Positions 1-8,043 of a stretch of DNA of 64,000 nucleotides are shown one piece after another. The notes below the pieces were generated by a model that did no database searches, was not told the DNA's origin, and saw nothing but the letters and a program-made list of their open reading frames with translations. Position numbers and translations under genes: made by a program. Every line of letters begins with the position of its first letter. Positions within the stretch are counted from its first letter, which is position 1. The DNA lies in the NCBI GenBank assembly GCA_043842855.1, contig JBBPJF010000002.1:248001-312000 (forward strand), in the 5' to 3' direction. Source of the stretch: QFNR01 sp043842855. Its GTDB lineage: Bacteria > Pseudomonadota > Gammaproteobacteria > Burkholderiales > Neisseriaceae.

Positions 1-1
1 T

Positions 2-2215
2 TGCCATTCATCTAAGTTTTTTCATCCCATTGACCCTGTGCGGATGAGTGGAGCGGAAATTCCAGGAGATGGTGGGCTGAGGTTGAGCGCTGAAGGTAAA
101 GTGGAAGGGGTGGGGGAAGAGCAAATCAAGCTCGAAAAAAATGTCATTGCTGAGCAAAAGGGCCAAATTTTAAATTCAAATTATTTAATTTATTTGAATG
201 GTTGGATTCGTTCAGGGTCTTTCACGTTAAAAAGAGGGGCTCAACTACTTAGTGGAAATACTTTGCATTACAACGTGAAGGATCGTCTAGGTACTGTAGA
301 AGATTTTCACTTCATTCATGAGGGGAAACGTTTTCCGCTACAGGCTGAGGGAAAGAAACTTCGCATGCTTTCGGAGGATTCTTATCAATTGCAAGAGGCC
401 AAGTTAAATACCTGTGAGCCTGGGGATGATAGTTGGTATTTAAAGACGAAGGAAGTTCAATTAGATTACGCACGAAATGTTGGTATTGCTAAGCAAACTC
501 AGCTTGTCTTTTTCGGTGTGCCGCTTTTTATGGTGCCCTGGTTTGATTTTCCCTTAAATGGTAATAGGAAAAGTGGTTTTTTGAGTCCGATGATTGGACT
601 AAAGTCAAGCACTGGTTTGGGAATAGCCGTGCCATACTACTTTAATTTGGCACCTAACTACGATGCAACATTGACACCTCACTTCTATTCTAAGCGTGGG
701 CTTGCTGTAGAGGGAGAGTTCCGTTATCTATTCCCGCATTTTTCTGGAAAACTTTTAGGGCAATTTTTAGCCCGCGATAGAGCCGCGGAAGAAAAAGATC
801 GTTATCTACTAAGTATGCGTCACCTGCAACAGCTTACTCCAAAGTTATCTTTAGGGATAGATTATAGTAGAGTTTCTGATGAACATTATTTCGAGGATTT
901 TGGTAGCAGAGTTGACGCAGCAGACAATAGTCATCTCAATCAGCAAATTTGGTTAGATTATCGTGATGAGTTAGCCGGGGGAAATCTTCACACATTCTTC
1001 ACGTTTCAAAGACATCAAAATTTCCATGGCTCTAAAGGTGAGATAGATGAACCTTACGCCTTGGAACCTCAGCTAAACCTGAGGTGGTTTAAATCTTTTG
1101 AGGGTCGTACAGAGTTAGAAGTATTGACTCAAATCAGTAATTTTAGACATAGTACCAAGCCTATGGGGTTTAGGAGCTTCTTTTATCCCAGTGTAACCTG
1201 GAATTGGTCTAACGAGTGGGTTTTTTTACGGCCTCGTTTAGGTTTGCATGCTTCTTACTACTCGCTTAGTCCCTATAAGTCGTCTACTAGTTCAGCTTCT
1301 GTATATCGCTCTAAACAACACTTCTATCGTGTATTACCTATCGTAAGCTTAGATTCTGGCCTGATATTTGAACGTCCATTGCGGCTTCACCAGCATCGAT
1401 ATGTACAAACTTTAGAACCAAGATTCTTTTATTCCTACATACCTTATCGAAATCAGGCTGCATTACCCAATTTTGATAGTGAAACATTAGAGCCTTCATT
1501 CCCTAGTTTATTTCGGGAAAATAGATTAACAGGTGAAGATAGGATAGCTGAAGCTAACGATTTATCTTATAGTTTGCTCAGTCGGATCTATGACCTCAAT
1601 AGTGGTAAAGAAGTATTGGTGGCTGGAGTGGGACAGCGTTTCGCTCTAAGCAGACTCCATCCAATAATGGATGCAATAAGTAAACAAAGCAAAAAAGAAA
1701 GGCCAGGTGTCGGTACTTTATTGTTTGCAAGGGGCTATCTGGGGAATAAATTTACTTTACAAACGGATATGTATTTTAACCATACGCCAAGGACTGACAG
1801 CCGTTATGCGGTCAGATTGGGTTATAATGCTGGGGAGAATAAGGTGCTTAATCTGTCCTATCGTTATAATTCGGAGAATCCTAGGTTTAGCAGGCGGCAC
1901 AGAAAAGTGAACCAACTTGATTTTTCCTTTCAATGGCCGGTAGCTAGGGACTATTCGTTGGTTGGGCATTCTACTTATTCTCTGTCTGATCACCGTCCAT
2001 TAGAGAGCTTGTTAGGAGTGGAATATACCAGCCCATGTCATTGCTGGGGGGTTAGTGCTGTATTTGAAAGTTACATGACTGAATATAATAAAAGAAAGAA
2101 GGCTGTGTTTTTCCAATTAAATTTTAGAGGATTAGGCGGTTTGGGGATAAGCCCAATGCGTGAGTTATATCGTTCTATTCCAGGTTATCGTTCTAGAAGA
2201 GAGGTTAGAAAATGA
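2..2215 (+). CDS. lptD: LPS-assembly protein LptD, partial (5' end outside window)
   Basis: LptD is the outer-membrane beta-barrel that, plugged by LptE, delivers lipopolysaccharide to the cell surface. The frame is open through base 2, so the true start, signal peptide and part of the OstA/LptA-like jellyroll lie left of the window. Visible are the end of the jellyroll (to about base 430), the family segment NTCEPGDDSWYLKTKE, the GVPLFMVPWFDFPLN stretch, and a long barrel of alternating strands. The barrel cysteines, normally adjacent, read C-H-C-W at 2036-2044. The stop overlaps the surA start (ATGA), which implies translational coupling. Family identity is firm; the cysteine spacing is the odd point. 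Confidence 0.95.
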   Translation, partial: CHSSKFFHPIDPVRMSGAEIPGDGGLRLSAEGKVEGVGEEQIKLEKNVIAEQKGQILNSNYLIYLNGWIRSGSFTLKRGAQLLSGNTLHYNVKDRLGTVEDFHFIHEGKRFPLQAEGKKLRMLSEDSYQLQEAKLNTCEPGDDSWYLKTKEVQLDYARNVGIAKQTQLVFFGVPLFMVPWFDFPLNGNRKSGFLSPMIGLKSSTGLGIAVPYYFNLAPNYDATLTPHFYSKRGLAVEGEFRYLFPHFSGKLLGQFLARDRAAEEKDRYLLSMRHLQQLTPKLSLGIDYSRVSDEHYFEDFGSRVDAADNSHLNQQIWLDYRDELAGGNLHTFFTFQRHQNFHGSKGEIDEPYALEPQLNLRWFKSFEGRTELEVLTQISNFRHSTKPMGFRSFFYPSVTWNWSNEWVFLRPRLGLHASYYSLSPYKSSTSSASVYRSKQHFYRVLPIVSLDSGLIFERPLRLHQHRYVQTLEPRFFYSYIPYRNQAALPNFDSETLEPSFPSLFRENRLTGEDRIAEANDLSYSLLSRIYDLNSGKEVLVAGVGQRFALSRLHPIMDAISKQSKKERPGVGTLLFARGYLGNKFTLQTDMYFNHTPRTDSRYAVRLGYNAGENKVLNLSYRYNSENPRFSRRHRKVNQLDFSFQWPVARDYSLVGHSTYSLSDHRPLESLLGVEYTSPCHCWGVSAVFESYMTEYNKRKKAVFFQLNFRGLGGLGISPMRELYRSIPGYRSRREVRK

Positions 2216-2844
2216 GTTTGACGAGACAGTTACAGTTGATTGCACTTATCCTTGGTATGAGTTTGTCAAATATCCAGGCTGCTCCTGTTACATGGGCAGA
2301 TCAGATAGTGGTTGTAGTGAACAAGGACGTCATTACACAAAGAGACATTGAAGATATTAGTCATCAGATTAGAATTCATGTACCCCCAGCGCAGCTAAAA
2401 AAGATGGATATACAGCAGGTAGCGATCAACCAGCTCATTCAGCAAAGACTGCTAAAACAAGCAGCAGAAAATTTACAAGTTGAAATAACGGAGAAGGAGA
2501 TTGATAACGAAATTTTAAAATTAGCGGAAGCTAATCATTTAAGTGTAGAAACTTTCTATACAAAAATTGAGAAAGAAGGAGTTCCGAAGGCCACCTTAAG
2601 AAATACCATTAAGGATAACCTCTCAGTAGCACATTTAGCAGAGAGCTTGGTACAAGAACAAGTGAAAGCGTCTCCAGAGGAAGTAAATAGTCTGTTGCAA
2701 AGTAGGCATTTACCTTTGACAGAAGAAAATAAAAAACAGGCAAGTAACTTTATTGCTCGTTCAAAGCAGGAGCAGATTTTAGCTTCTTTTGCCGAGGAGA
2801 TGAAGAAAAAGGCTTATATTGAGTACCGTAAGAAACCTTATTGA
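2212..2844 (+). CDS. surA: Minimal SurA-like periplasmic chaperone without PPIase domains
   Basis: SurA escorts unfolded outer-membrane proteins through the periplasm. This product has 210 residues against roughly 430 in typical SurA. A signal peptide (about 1-24, ending NIQA-AP) is followed by the SurA N-domain: VVVVNKDVITQRDIED, then NQLIQQRLLKQAA, to about residue 150. It then passes directly to the C-terminal strand-like tail (QEQILASFAEEMKKKAYIEYR). No parvulin repeat is present between them. The position after lptD and before pdxA is the usual one, which supports orthology. The start codon overlaps the lptD stop. From published work on E. coli SurA the N- plus C-terminal core keeps chaperone activity; that this protein works the same way is inference. 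Confidence 0.88.
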   Translation: MSLTRQLQLIALILGMSLSNIQAAPVTWADQIVVVVNKDVITQRDIEDISHQIRIHVPPAQLKKMDIQQVAINQLIQQRLLKQAAENLQVEITEKEIDNEILKLAEANHLSVETFYTKIEKEGVPKATLRNTIKDNLSVAHLAESLVQEQVKASPEEVNSLLQSRHLPLTEENKKQASNFIARSKQEQILASFAEEMKKKAYIEYRKKPY

Positions 2845-2861
2845 ATTTAGTTGACCAAAAT

Positions 2862-3827
2862 ATGTGTCCAGCCCAGGGTGAGTTGCCTCTGGCCCTGACA
2901 AGTGGAGAACCCGCTGGTGTGGGGCTTGATCTTTGTCTAGAAATCCTAAAGTTATCTCTGCCTCGTCGAGTCGAAATCCTAGCAGATCTAGAGGCATTGG
3001 GACAAAGGGCCCGCTTGTTAGGTTATGAAGGGTATTTAAATAAGGCCTTGTGTGGACACGGTCTGGTTTCTTTTCGGCATTTCTCAACGAAAGAAAGGGT
3101 AGTACCTGGTTATTTAAATGTGAATAATGTTCCCTATGTTCTAGGCTTATTGGATGCAGCAATAGAGGGTGTACAAGAAAAGAGGTACGCGGGTATTGTT
3201 ACTGCTCCAGTGCATAAGGGAATTATCAATGCTAGTGGATTAACTTTTACGGGGCATACGGAGTACTTTCAAGCTAAGGCGCAAGTTCCAAAGGTAGTTA
3301 TGCTCCTATCTGATGGAGAACTTAATGTAGCATTGGCTACTACCCATCTACCACTTCGACAGGTAGCAAGTGCTTTGTCTGAGAGACTTATCGTGGAAGT
3401 CGTACGGATTATTCATCGGGCCTTTCGTAAGTACTTTAAAATTGAGCAGCCTCGAGTAGCTGTTTCAGCACTCAATCCGCATGCTGGAGAAAATGGGTAT
3501 TTAGGTACAGAGGAGAAAGAAATTATTCTTCCGGCACTAGTTGGTTTGCAGCGTGAAGGCATTTGTGCTTCTGGGCCTTATCCGGCAGATACTATTTTTC
3601 AGAAGGAAATCCGGGAGAAAAACGATGTAATTTTATCGATGTATCATGATCAAGGTTTACCAGTGATCAAATATGCTTCCTTTTCGGAGGCAATCAACAT
3701 TACATTAGGTTTACCTTATGTACGCACCTCAGTAGATCATGGGACAGCGATTGAATTAGCAGGGACTGGGCGAGCACAGTCAATTAGTTTATTAAATGCC
3801 ATTCAGATGGCAAGTAAAATGGTCTAA
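2862..3827 (+). CDS. pdxA: 4-hydroxythreonine-4-phosphate dehydrogenase
   Basis: PdxA oxidises 4-phosphooxy-threonine, an NAD-dependent step of DXP-dependent pyridoxal phosphate synthesis in the cytosol. The N-terminus LALTSGEPAGVG and the three metal-binding histidine motifs are present: FTGHTEYF, NPHAGENG and MYHDQGLPVIKY. The substrate-binding DHGTAIELAGTG segment is near the end. Length (about 321 residues) is normal. I chose ATG 2862 because homologues start about ten residues before the GEPAG motif. A TTG at 2841 that overlaps the surA stop is an alternative and would couple the two genes. It follows surA, as in many proteobacteria, but the rsmA gene often found next is absent here. Confidence 0.95.
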   Translation: MCPAQGELPLALTSGEPAGVGLDLCLEILKLSLPRRVEILADLEALGQRARLLGYEGYLNKALCGHGLVSFRHFSTKERVVPGYLNVNNVPYVLGLLDAAIEGVQEKRYAGIVTAPVHKGIINASGLTFTGHTEYFQAKAQVPKVVMLLSDGELNVALATTHLPLRQVASALSERLIVEVVRIIHRAFRKYFKIEQPRVAVSALNPHAGENGYLGTEEKEIILPALVGLQREGICASGPYPADTIFQKEIREKNDVILSMYHDQGLPVIKYASFSEAINITLGLPYVRTSVDHGTAIELAGTGRAQSISLLNAIQMASKMV

Positions 3828-3832
3828 ACCTT

Positions 3833-4576
3833 ATGAAGGCGCTAGCGCATGTTGAATTTCAAAATGTTTCTTTTGCATACGGTGAAAGGGAGGTGCTAGG
3901 TCAACTTAATTTTCGTGTTGAAACTGGTAGTGTAGTCTGTATTATTGGACGTTCCGGTTGTGGTAAAACAACGCTTTTAAAGTTAATTTCAGGACAATTA
4001 CTAGCACAATGTGGAGAGGTGTTGATCAAAGGGAGAGCTTTACGGGGCTTCTCAAAGAGAGAGTTATGTGATTATAGAAAGCACATGGGTTATTTATTTC
4101 AGCAGGGAGCTTTATTCACAGATCTTAGCGTAGAAGAGAACGTGGCTTTTGTTTTGCGTGAACATACACGTGAGCCAGAGGAAGTAATTCGCGCTAAGGT
4201 TAAAGAAAGTCTACGTTCAGTTGACCTAGTTGATGCTGGTAATCTATATCCTTCAGAGCTTTCAGGTGGAATGATTAAGCGTGTAGCGCTTGCCCGTGCA
4301 ACGATCTTAAAACCTGATCTTCTGCTATATGATGAACCGTTTTCTGGTTTGGATCCAATCACTGTGAAAAAAATCGCACAATTAATTATCCAGACCAACC
4401 AAAAACTTCGCGTAACCGCAATAATAGTAACGCATGAGCTTGGGGTAGCTTTGAGCTTAGCTGATCAAATACTTTTATTGACTTCTCGTGGTATTGTATT
4501 CAATGGAAAGGTAGATTATTTAAAACATAGTCCTCTCACTGAGGTGCATGAATTTTTAGATGCAGCTGGGCTATAG
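3833..4576 (+). CDS. mlaF: Phospholipid-trafficking ABC transporter ATPase MlaF
   Basis: MlaF is the ATPase of the inner-membrane MlaFEDB complex, which moves phospholipids between the inner and outer membranes and keeps outer-leaflet asymmetry. The 247-residue protein shows Walker A GRSGCGKTT, Q-loop YLFQQGALF, signature LSGGMIKRVALARA, Walker B LLLYDEPF and switch histidine VTHE. It starts 5 bases after the pdxA stop and is followed by mlaE, mlaD and mlaC, so a single transcript is likely. Match to the Mla branch rests on the gene order and the GMIKR signature variant. Confidence 0.95.
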   Translation: MKALAHVEFQNVSFAYGEREVLGQLNFRVETGSVVCIIGRSGCGKTTLLKLISGQLLAQCGEVLIKGRALRGFSKRELCDYRKHMGYLFQQGALFTDLSVEENVAFVLREHTREPEEVIRAKVKESLRSVDLVDAGNLYPSELSGGMIKRVALARATILKPDLLLYDEPFSGLDPITVKKIAQLIIQTNQKLRVTAIIVTHELGVALSLADQILLLTSRGIVFNGKVDYLKHSPLTEVHEFLDAAGL

Positions 4577-4608
4577 AATACGGTAAGGGAGAGCGGGAAT
4601 TCTCTGAT

Positions 4609-5388
4609 ATGAAAACACAGATTGAAGCTTTGGGTCAAAGTACGTTGAGAGGCCTACTGCAGGTAGGTAGGTTTCCTGTTTTGTTATTTAGTATTTGCTC
4701 ACATGGATTGAGTAATTTAAGAAACTTTCCGCACATCGTCAGAGAAATTTATTACTTTGGAGTTTCCTCACTTAGCATTGTTGTTTTTTGTAGTTTATTT
4801 ATTGGCTTAGTTTTAGGTCTTCAGGCCTACCACTCATTGATAGCATTTAGGGCAGAAGCAAGCTTGGGTGCTTTAGTTGGGATCTCCATTTTAAGGGAAA
4901 TAGGTCCAGTTTTATCGGCAATTTTATTTGCTAGTAGTACTGGTAGTGCTATGACTAGTGAAATTGCTCTTTTGAAAACGACAGAGCAGCTAGACGCTCT
5001 AGAAGTAATGGGTATAGATCCCCTAGAAAGGATTATAGGCCCCAGGTTTTGGGCAGGATTCTTTTCTATGCCCTGTTTAGCCATGATAGGTAATGCAGCT
5101 GCAATCTTTGGCGCCTATAGTATTGCTGTTTTGTTTTACCACTTAGATGCAAATACCTTTTGGGAGAGTATGAATCAGGCTATTTCTATTTCTAATGAAA
5201 TACTAGGAGCTCTGATTAAATCGACGATTTTTGGGGTATTTATTGTGATGATAGCTATTTACAATGGACTAAATGCCAAGCCAACCGCAAGTGGAAGTTT
5301 AAAAGCTACTAATCAAACGGTAGTTTGGAGTTCAGTTGGTATCCTAGGGATAGATTTTGTGCTGACAGTATTTTTATTTATGGGTTGA
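4609..5388 (+). CDS. mlaE: Mla phospholipid transporter permease MlaE
   Basis: This is the integral membrane subunit (259 residues) of the Mla lipid transporter. It shows the MlaE/YrbE (DUF140) hallmarks: an amphipathic N-terminal helix, the coupling region EASLGALVGISILREIGP, the TGSAMTSEIALLKTTEQ loop, and several hydrophobic membrane segments ending near residue 257. An SD-like GGGAG lies ahead of the ATG. It sits between mlaF and mlaD. No mlaB (STAS-domain subunit) follows mlaC in this cluster; it may be elsewhere or lost. Confidence 0.95.
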   Translation: MKTQIEALGQSTLRGLLQVGRFPVLLFSICSHGLSNLRNFPHIVREIYYFGVSSLSIVVFCSLFIGLVLGLQAYHSLIAFRAEASLGALVGISILREIGPVLSAILFASSTGSAMTSEIALLKTTEQLDALEVMGIDPLERIIGPRFWAGFFSMPCLAMIGNAAAIFGAYSIAVLFYHLDANTFWESMNQAISISNEILGALIKSTIFGVFIVMIAIYNGLNAKPTASGSLKATNQTVVWSSVGILGIDFVLTVFLFMG

Positions 5389-5392
5389 GGTA

Positions 5393-5863
5393 ATGAAACA
5401 AAAAACAATCGAGCTCTGGGTGGGCTTGTTAGTATTATTAGGTATACTCGCTACCATTTTTTTATGCGTCAAGGTGGCAGGAGAGGGTTTTTTGTCTTTT
5501 TCCAATCGGCAGGGCTATCAGGTGGTAGCCTACTTTGATAATGTAGGAGGATTAAAGCTTGGGGCGCCGGTACGTTCCTCCGGTGTCTTAGTAGGTCGCG
5601 TCACTGGAATTAATTTAGACCCAGGGTCTTATCGGGCCAAGGTAACTTTACGCATTGATAAGCAATATTCTTTTTCCCAGGATACTATTGCTTCTATTGT
5701 AACGATGGGCATCCTTGGGGAGCAGTATGTCAGTTTACAACAAGGAGGTGATCCAGTAGAACTAAAACCCGGAGATAAGATTAAGGTAACCAATTCAGCA
5801 TTGGTTGTAGAAGAGTTAGTTAATAAGTTTCTAGTAAATGTCTTAGATCATTCAAAACCTTAG
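5393..5863 (+). CDS. mlaD: Mla substrate-binding MCE protein MlaD
   Basis: MlaD is anchored in the inner membrane and forms the hexameric periplasmic ring through which lipids pass. The protein (156 residues) has one N-terminal membrane segment (about 8-28, GLLVLLGILATIFLCVKVA) and one MCE domain (about 38-120, with YFDNVGGLKLGAPVRSSGV and VGRVTGI). The short C-terminal helical tail (LVVEELVNKFL) is the part that forms the central hydrophobic channel in known structures. It starts 5 bases after mlaE with GAGG ahead of the ATG. Confidence 0.95.
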   Translation: MKQKTIELWVGLLVLLGILATIFLCVKVAGEGFLSFSNRQGYQVVAYFDNVGGLKLGAPVRSSGVLVGRVTGINLDPGSYRAKVTLRIDKQYSFSQDTIASIVTMGILGEQYVSLQQGGDPVELKPGDKIKVTNSALVVEELVNKFLVNVLDHSKP

Positions 5864-5883
5864 GAATTAGGATAGATATTCCT

Positions 5884-6708
5884 ATGAAAGCAATTAAATA
5901 TTTCCTGTTAGTCCTAGTATTATTGCCCTGCGTGGCATTTAGTGCGCCGGGGCTAGAAAACTTGCCTCAAACACCGCAAGAGACTGTAGGGGTTTTGTCT
6001 GCAGCAGTTAGAGAAGTATTGAGCCTTATAGATACGGAGTCACAGCAAAAACCACTAGAGATAGAAAAAATTGTATTAGGAAAAATTAGCTATTTATTTG
6101 ATTTTAATAGGATAACCGCTCTTGCTGTAGGTTTTCCATGGAAAACAGCAACCTTGGAACAAAAGATAAGGTTGAGAGAAGCCTTTAAAAAAAACCTAAT
6201 TGATTCCTATTGTCATGCGCTGTTCTCAATCAAGGGAGTGAGAGTTGAAATTGATCCAACGCCATTAATTAGAGATGCTGGGCAGGAAGTCATCATCAAT
6301 TTAATAGCTAGTGCTCCGGGTCTTAAAAATGCTCATAATCTTTCAATTGCCTATTTCTTTTATAGAACTGAAAAGGGCTACCGTATTTATAACGTACAGG
6401 TTCAGGGAATGAGTTTAGTTACTGCTTATCGAGGAAAATTTAATGAGATCATCAGAAATAAGGGTATAGAGGGATTAATAACTGCATTAGAGCTGCCCTC
6501 TATGCCTGTATTATCTCAGACAGTTGGTGAAGAAGTAGAGAATAATGAAGCAGTAAATCCGCCGAATCAGAGTACTATGTCTGATTTTCAGTTTTCTAAG
6601 CAAGATCTCTGTTACTATCAAAAAGCTGTCAATCCACGTCTTTGGTTAGATTGGGTACTTCAAGGAGCTTGTACAGTTTCAGATAACCTAGAAGAACAAG
6701 TACCATAA
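5884..6708 (+). CDS. mlaC: Periplasmic phospholipid-binding protein MlaC with C-terminal extension
   Basis: MlaC shuttles phospholipids across the periplasm between MlaD and the outer-membrane MlaA complex. The protein has a cleavable signal peptide (about 1-20, ending VAFSAP) and a Ttg2D/MlaC domain to about residue 205 (DFNRITALAVG, FKKNLIDSYCHALFSI, YRIYNVQVQGMSLVTAYR). It is the last gene of the mlaFEDC set. At 274 residues it is some 60 longer than usual. The extra C-terminal tail (Pro/Asn/Glu-rich linker, then DLCYYQKAVNPRLWLDWVLQ) has two cysteines and no match I recognise. Confidence 0.92.
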   Translation: MKAIKYFLLVLVLLPCVAFSAPGLENLPQTPQETVGVLSAAVREVLSLIDTESQQKPLEIEKIVLGKISYLFDFNRITALAVGFPWKTATLEQKIRLREAFKKNLIDSYCHALFSIKGVRVEIDPTPLIRDAGQEVIINLIASAPGLKNAHNLSIAYFFYRTEKGYRIYNVQVQGMSLVTAYRGKFNEIIRNKGIEGLITALELPSMPVLSQTVGEEVENNEAVNPPNQSTMSDFQFSKQDLCYYQKAVNPRLWLDWVLQGACTVSDNLEEQVP

Positions 6709-6770
6709 AGATCTTAAAAAGTAAAAAAATTTGAATTAATAGGATATTGGAAGATAAGTAAGGAAGAGTA

Positions 6771-7187
6771 ATGTTATTCAAAACACCAATTAAAGTGCGA
6801 GGTTATCACCTAGATTTATATCAACATGTGAATAACGCCAGATATCTGGAATTTTTAGAGGCAGCACGTTGGGATATGTTGAGAGAAGTCGCTTTAATGG
6901 AGAAGCTTCATGGCAGCCATCTCGCTTTAGTCATTGTGAACCTTAATATAGATTACCGTTCAGCGGCTCTATTTGAAGATGAACTAGAGGTTCAATCTCA
7001 ATTTATGGAAGTTAAAGAACGTAAGGGGGTGATTAAGCAGATTATTATTAACACTAAAACCGGTGCGTTAGTAGTAGAAGCTAAGGTAACCTACGTAATT
7101 ATAGACATGAGGACTAAAAAGGCTACACGCTTACCCTCTGACTTGATGGATTTTTTTACTTCTTTAATTCCTTCTGATGTTGGTTAA
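6771..7187 (+). CDS. fadM: FadM/YbaW-type acyl-CoA thioesterase (4HBT hot-dog fold)
   Basis: This is a small cytosolic thioesterase of 138 residues. The N-terminus KVRGYHLDLYQHVNNARYLE is nearly diagnostic for thioesterase III (FadM/YbaW), including the Asp of the 4HBT active site. The later strand VIVNLNIDYRSAALFED also fits. FadM in E. coli hydrolyses long-chain acyl-CoAs, often 3,5-dienoyl species stalled in beta-oxidation. Its substrate here is unknown, and a role in turning over lipid-derived CoA esters near the mla genes is only inference. The preceding 62 bases are AT-rich, and GGAAG lies ahead of the ATG. Confidence 0.85.
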   Translation: MLFKTPIKVRGYHLDLYQHVNNARYLEFLEAARWDMLREVALMEKLHGSHLALVIVNLNIDYRSAALFEDELEVQSQFMEVKERKGVIKQIIINTKTGALVVEAKVTYVIIDMRTKKATRLPSDLMDFFTSLIPSDVG

Positions 7188-7346
7188 GGGTTACCTTTTT
7201 ACTTTTAGCGATTCACTTAAACGCAATGCAGATAAGTAATAATTATTGAAAAGAGGTACTTTAGTAAGAACTGATAGGGGTGGTGTTAGTAGCTAAAGAG
7301 TAGAAGACTGAAAACTTTACTTTTCTAAAGAGAAGGCTTGGAAGAA

Positions 7347-8033
7347 ATGAACATAGAGGAAATTGTAAGAATAGCCAGCGTAGCTGCTATTCCGATGGTG
7401 TTAGCTGTTACGGGACATGAAGTTGCTCATGCCTATGCAGCAAAAAGGAATGGTGATTATTCGGCTGAATTAGCCGGTAGGCTGACATTGAACCCTTTAG
7501 CACATATTGATTGGCTGGGGACGGTAATATTGCCCTTAGTCCTTCTATCCTTGCACTCACCTTTTTTATTTGGCTGGGCAAAGCCAGTTCCTGTAGATCC
7601 CAAACAATTCAATAACTATCGGAAGGGACTTAGACAAGTTGCCTTGTCAGGCATCATAGCTAATTTATTGATGACCTTAGTTTGGGCTTTTTTGCTAGTA
7701 AATTCGAGTCATATCAATGTAGAAGAGGATAGTGGCCTGTTCGCGCTATTAGTATCCTTTATTCGCGAGATGTCGGAGTTTGGTGTTGTAATTAACACAG
7801 TCCTAGCTATTTTCAATCTTATCCCCATACCGCCTTTGGATGGGAGCCGGGTGATTAGCAGCTTTTTGAAAGGGGAGATCGCTAGGCATTATCAGTCACT
7901 GGAGCCATATGGCTTTTGGGTGATTCTATTTCTCATGTTTAGTGGCTTGTTCAGGTGGTTAGGACCGATAGTGGGCTATATTGTAAGCTTAAGTGTCCAT
8001 TTATTTGAGCAATTATTTCATTTCTTAGTATAG
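7347..8033 (+). CDS. Site-2-protease-family (M50) membrane metallopeptidase
   Basis: This is an inner-membrane zinc metallopeptidase of the short M50 type, with no PDZ domain, about 228 residues. The zinc motif HEVAH is in the first hydrophobic helix. The third ligand motif NLIPIPPLDGSR sits in a later helix, and four or five membrane segments are predictable. The intervening GWAKPVPVDPKQFN is typical of this subfamily. I start at ATG 7347 (preceded by GGAAGA); a TTG at 7338 is possible. The family cleaves membrane-embedded segments, but no substrate can be inferred. It lies 10 bases upstream of aroG and may share its transcript. Confidence 0.85.
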   Translation: MNIEEIVRIASVAAIPMVLAVTGHEVAHAYAAKRNGDYSAELAGRLTLNPLAHIDWLGTVILPLVLLSLHSPFLFGWAKPVPVDPKQFNNYRKGLRQVALSGIIANLLMTLVWAFLLVNSSHINVEEDSGLFALLVSFIREMSEFGVVINTVLAIFNLIPIPPLDGSRVISSFLKGEIARHYQSLEPYGFWVILFLMFSGLFRWLGPIVGYIVSLSVHLFEQLFHFLV

Positions 8034-8043
8034 AATTTACGTA

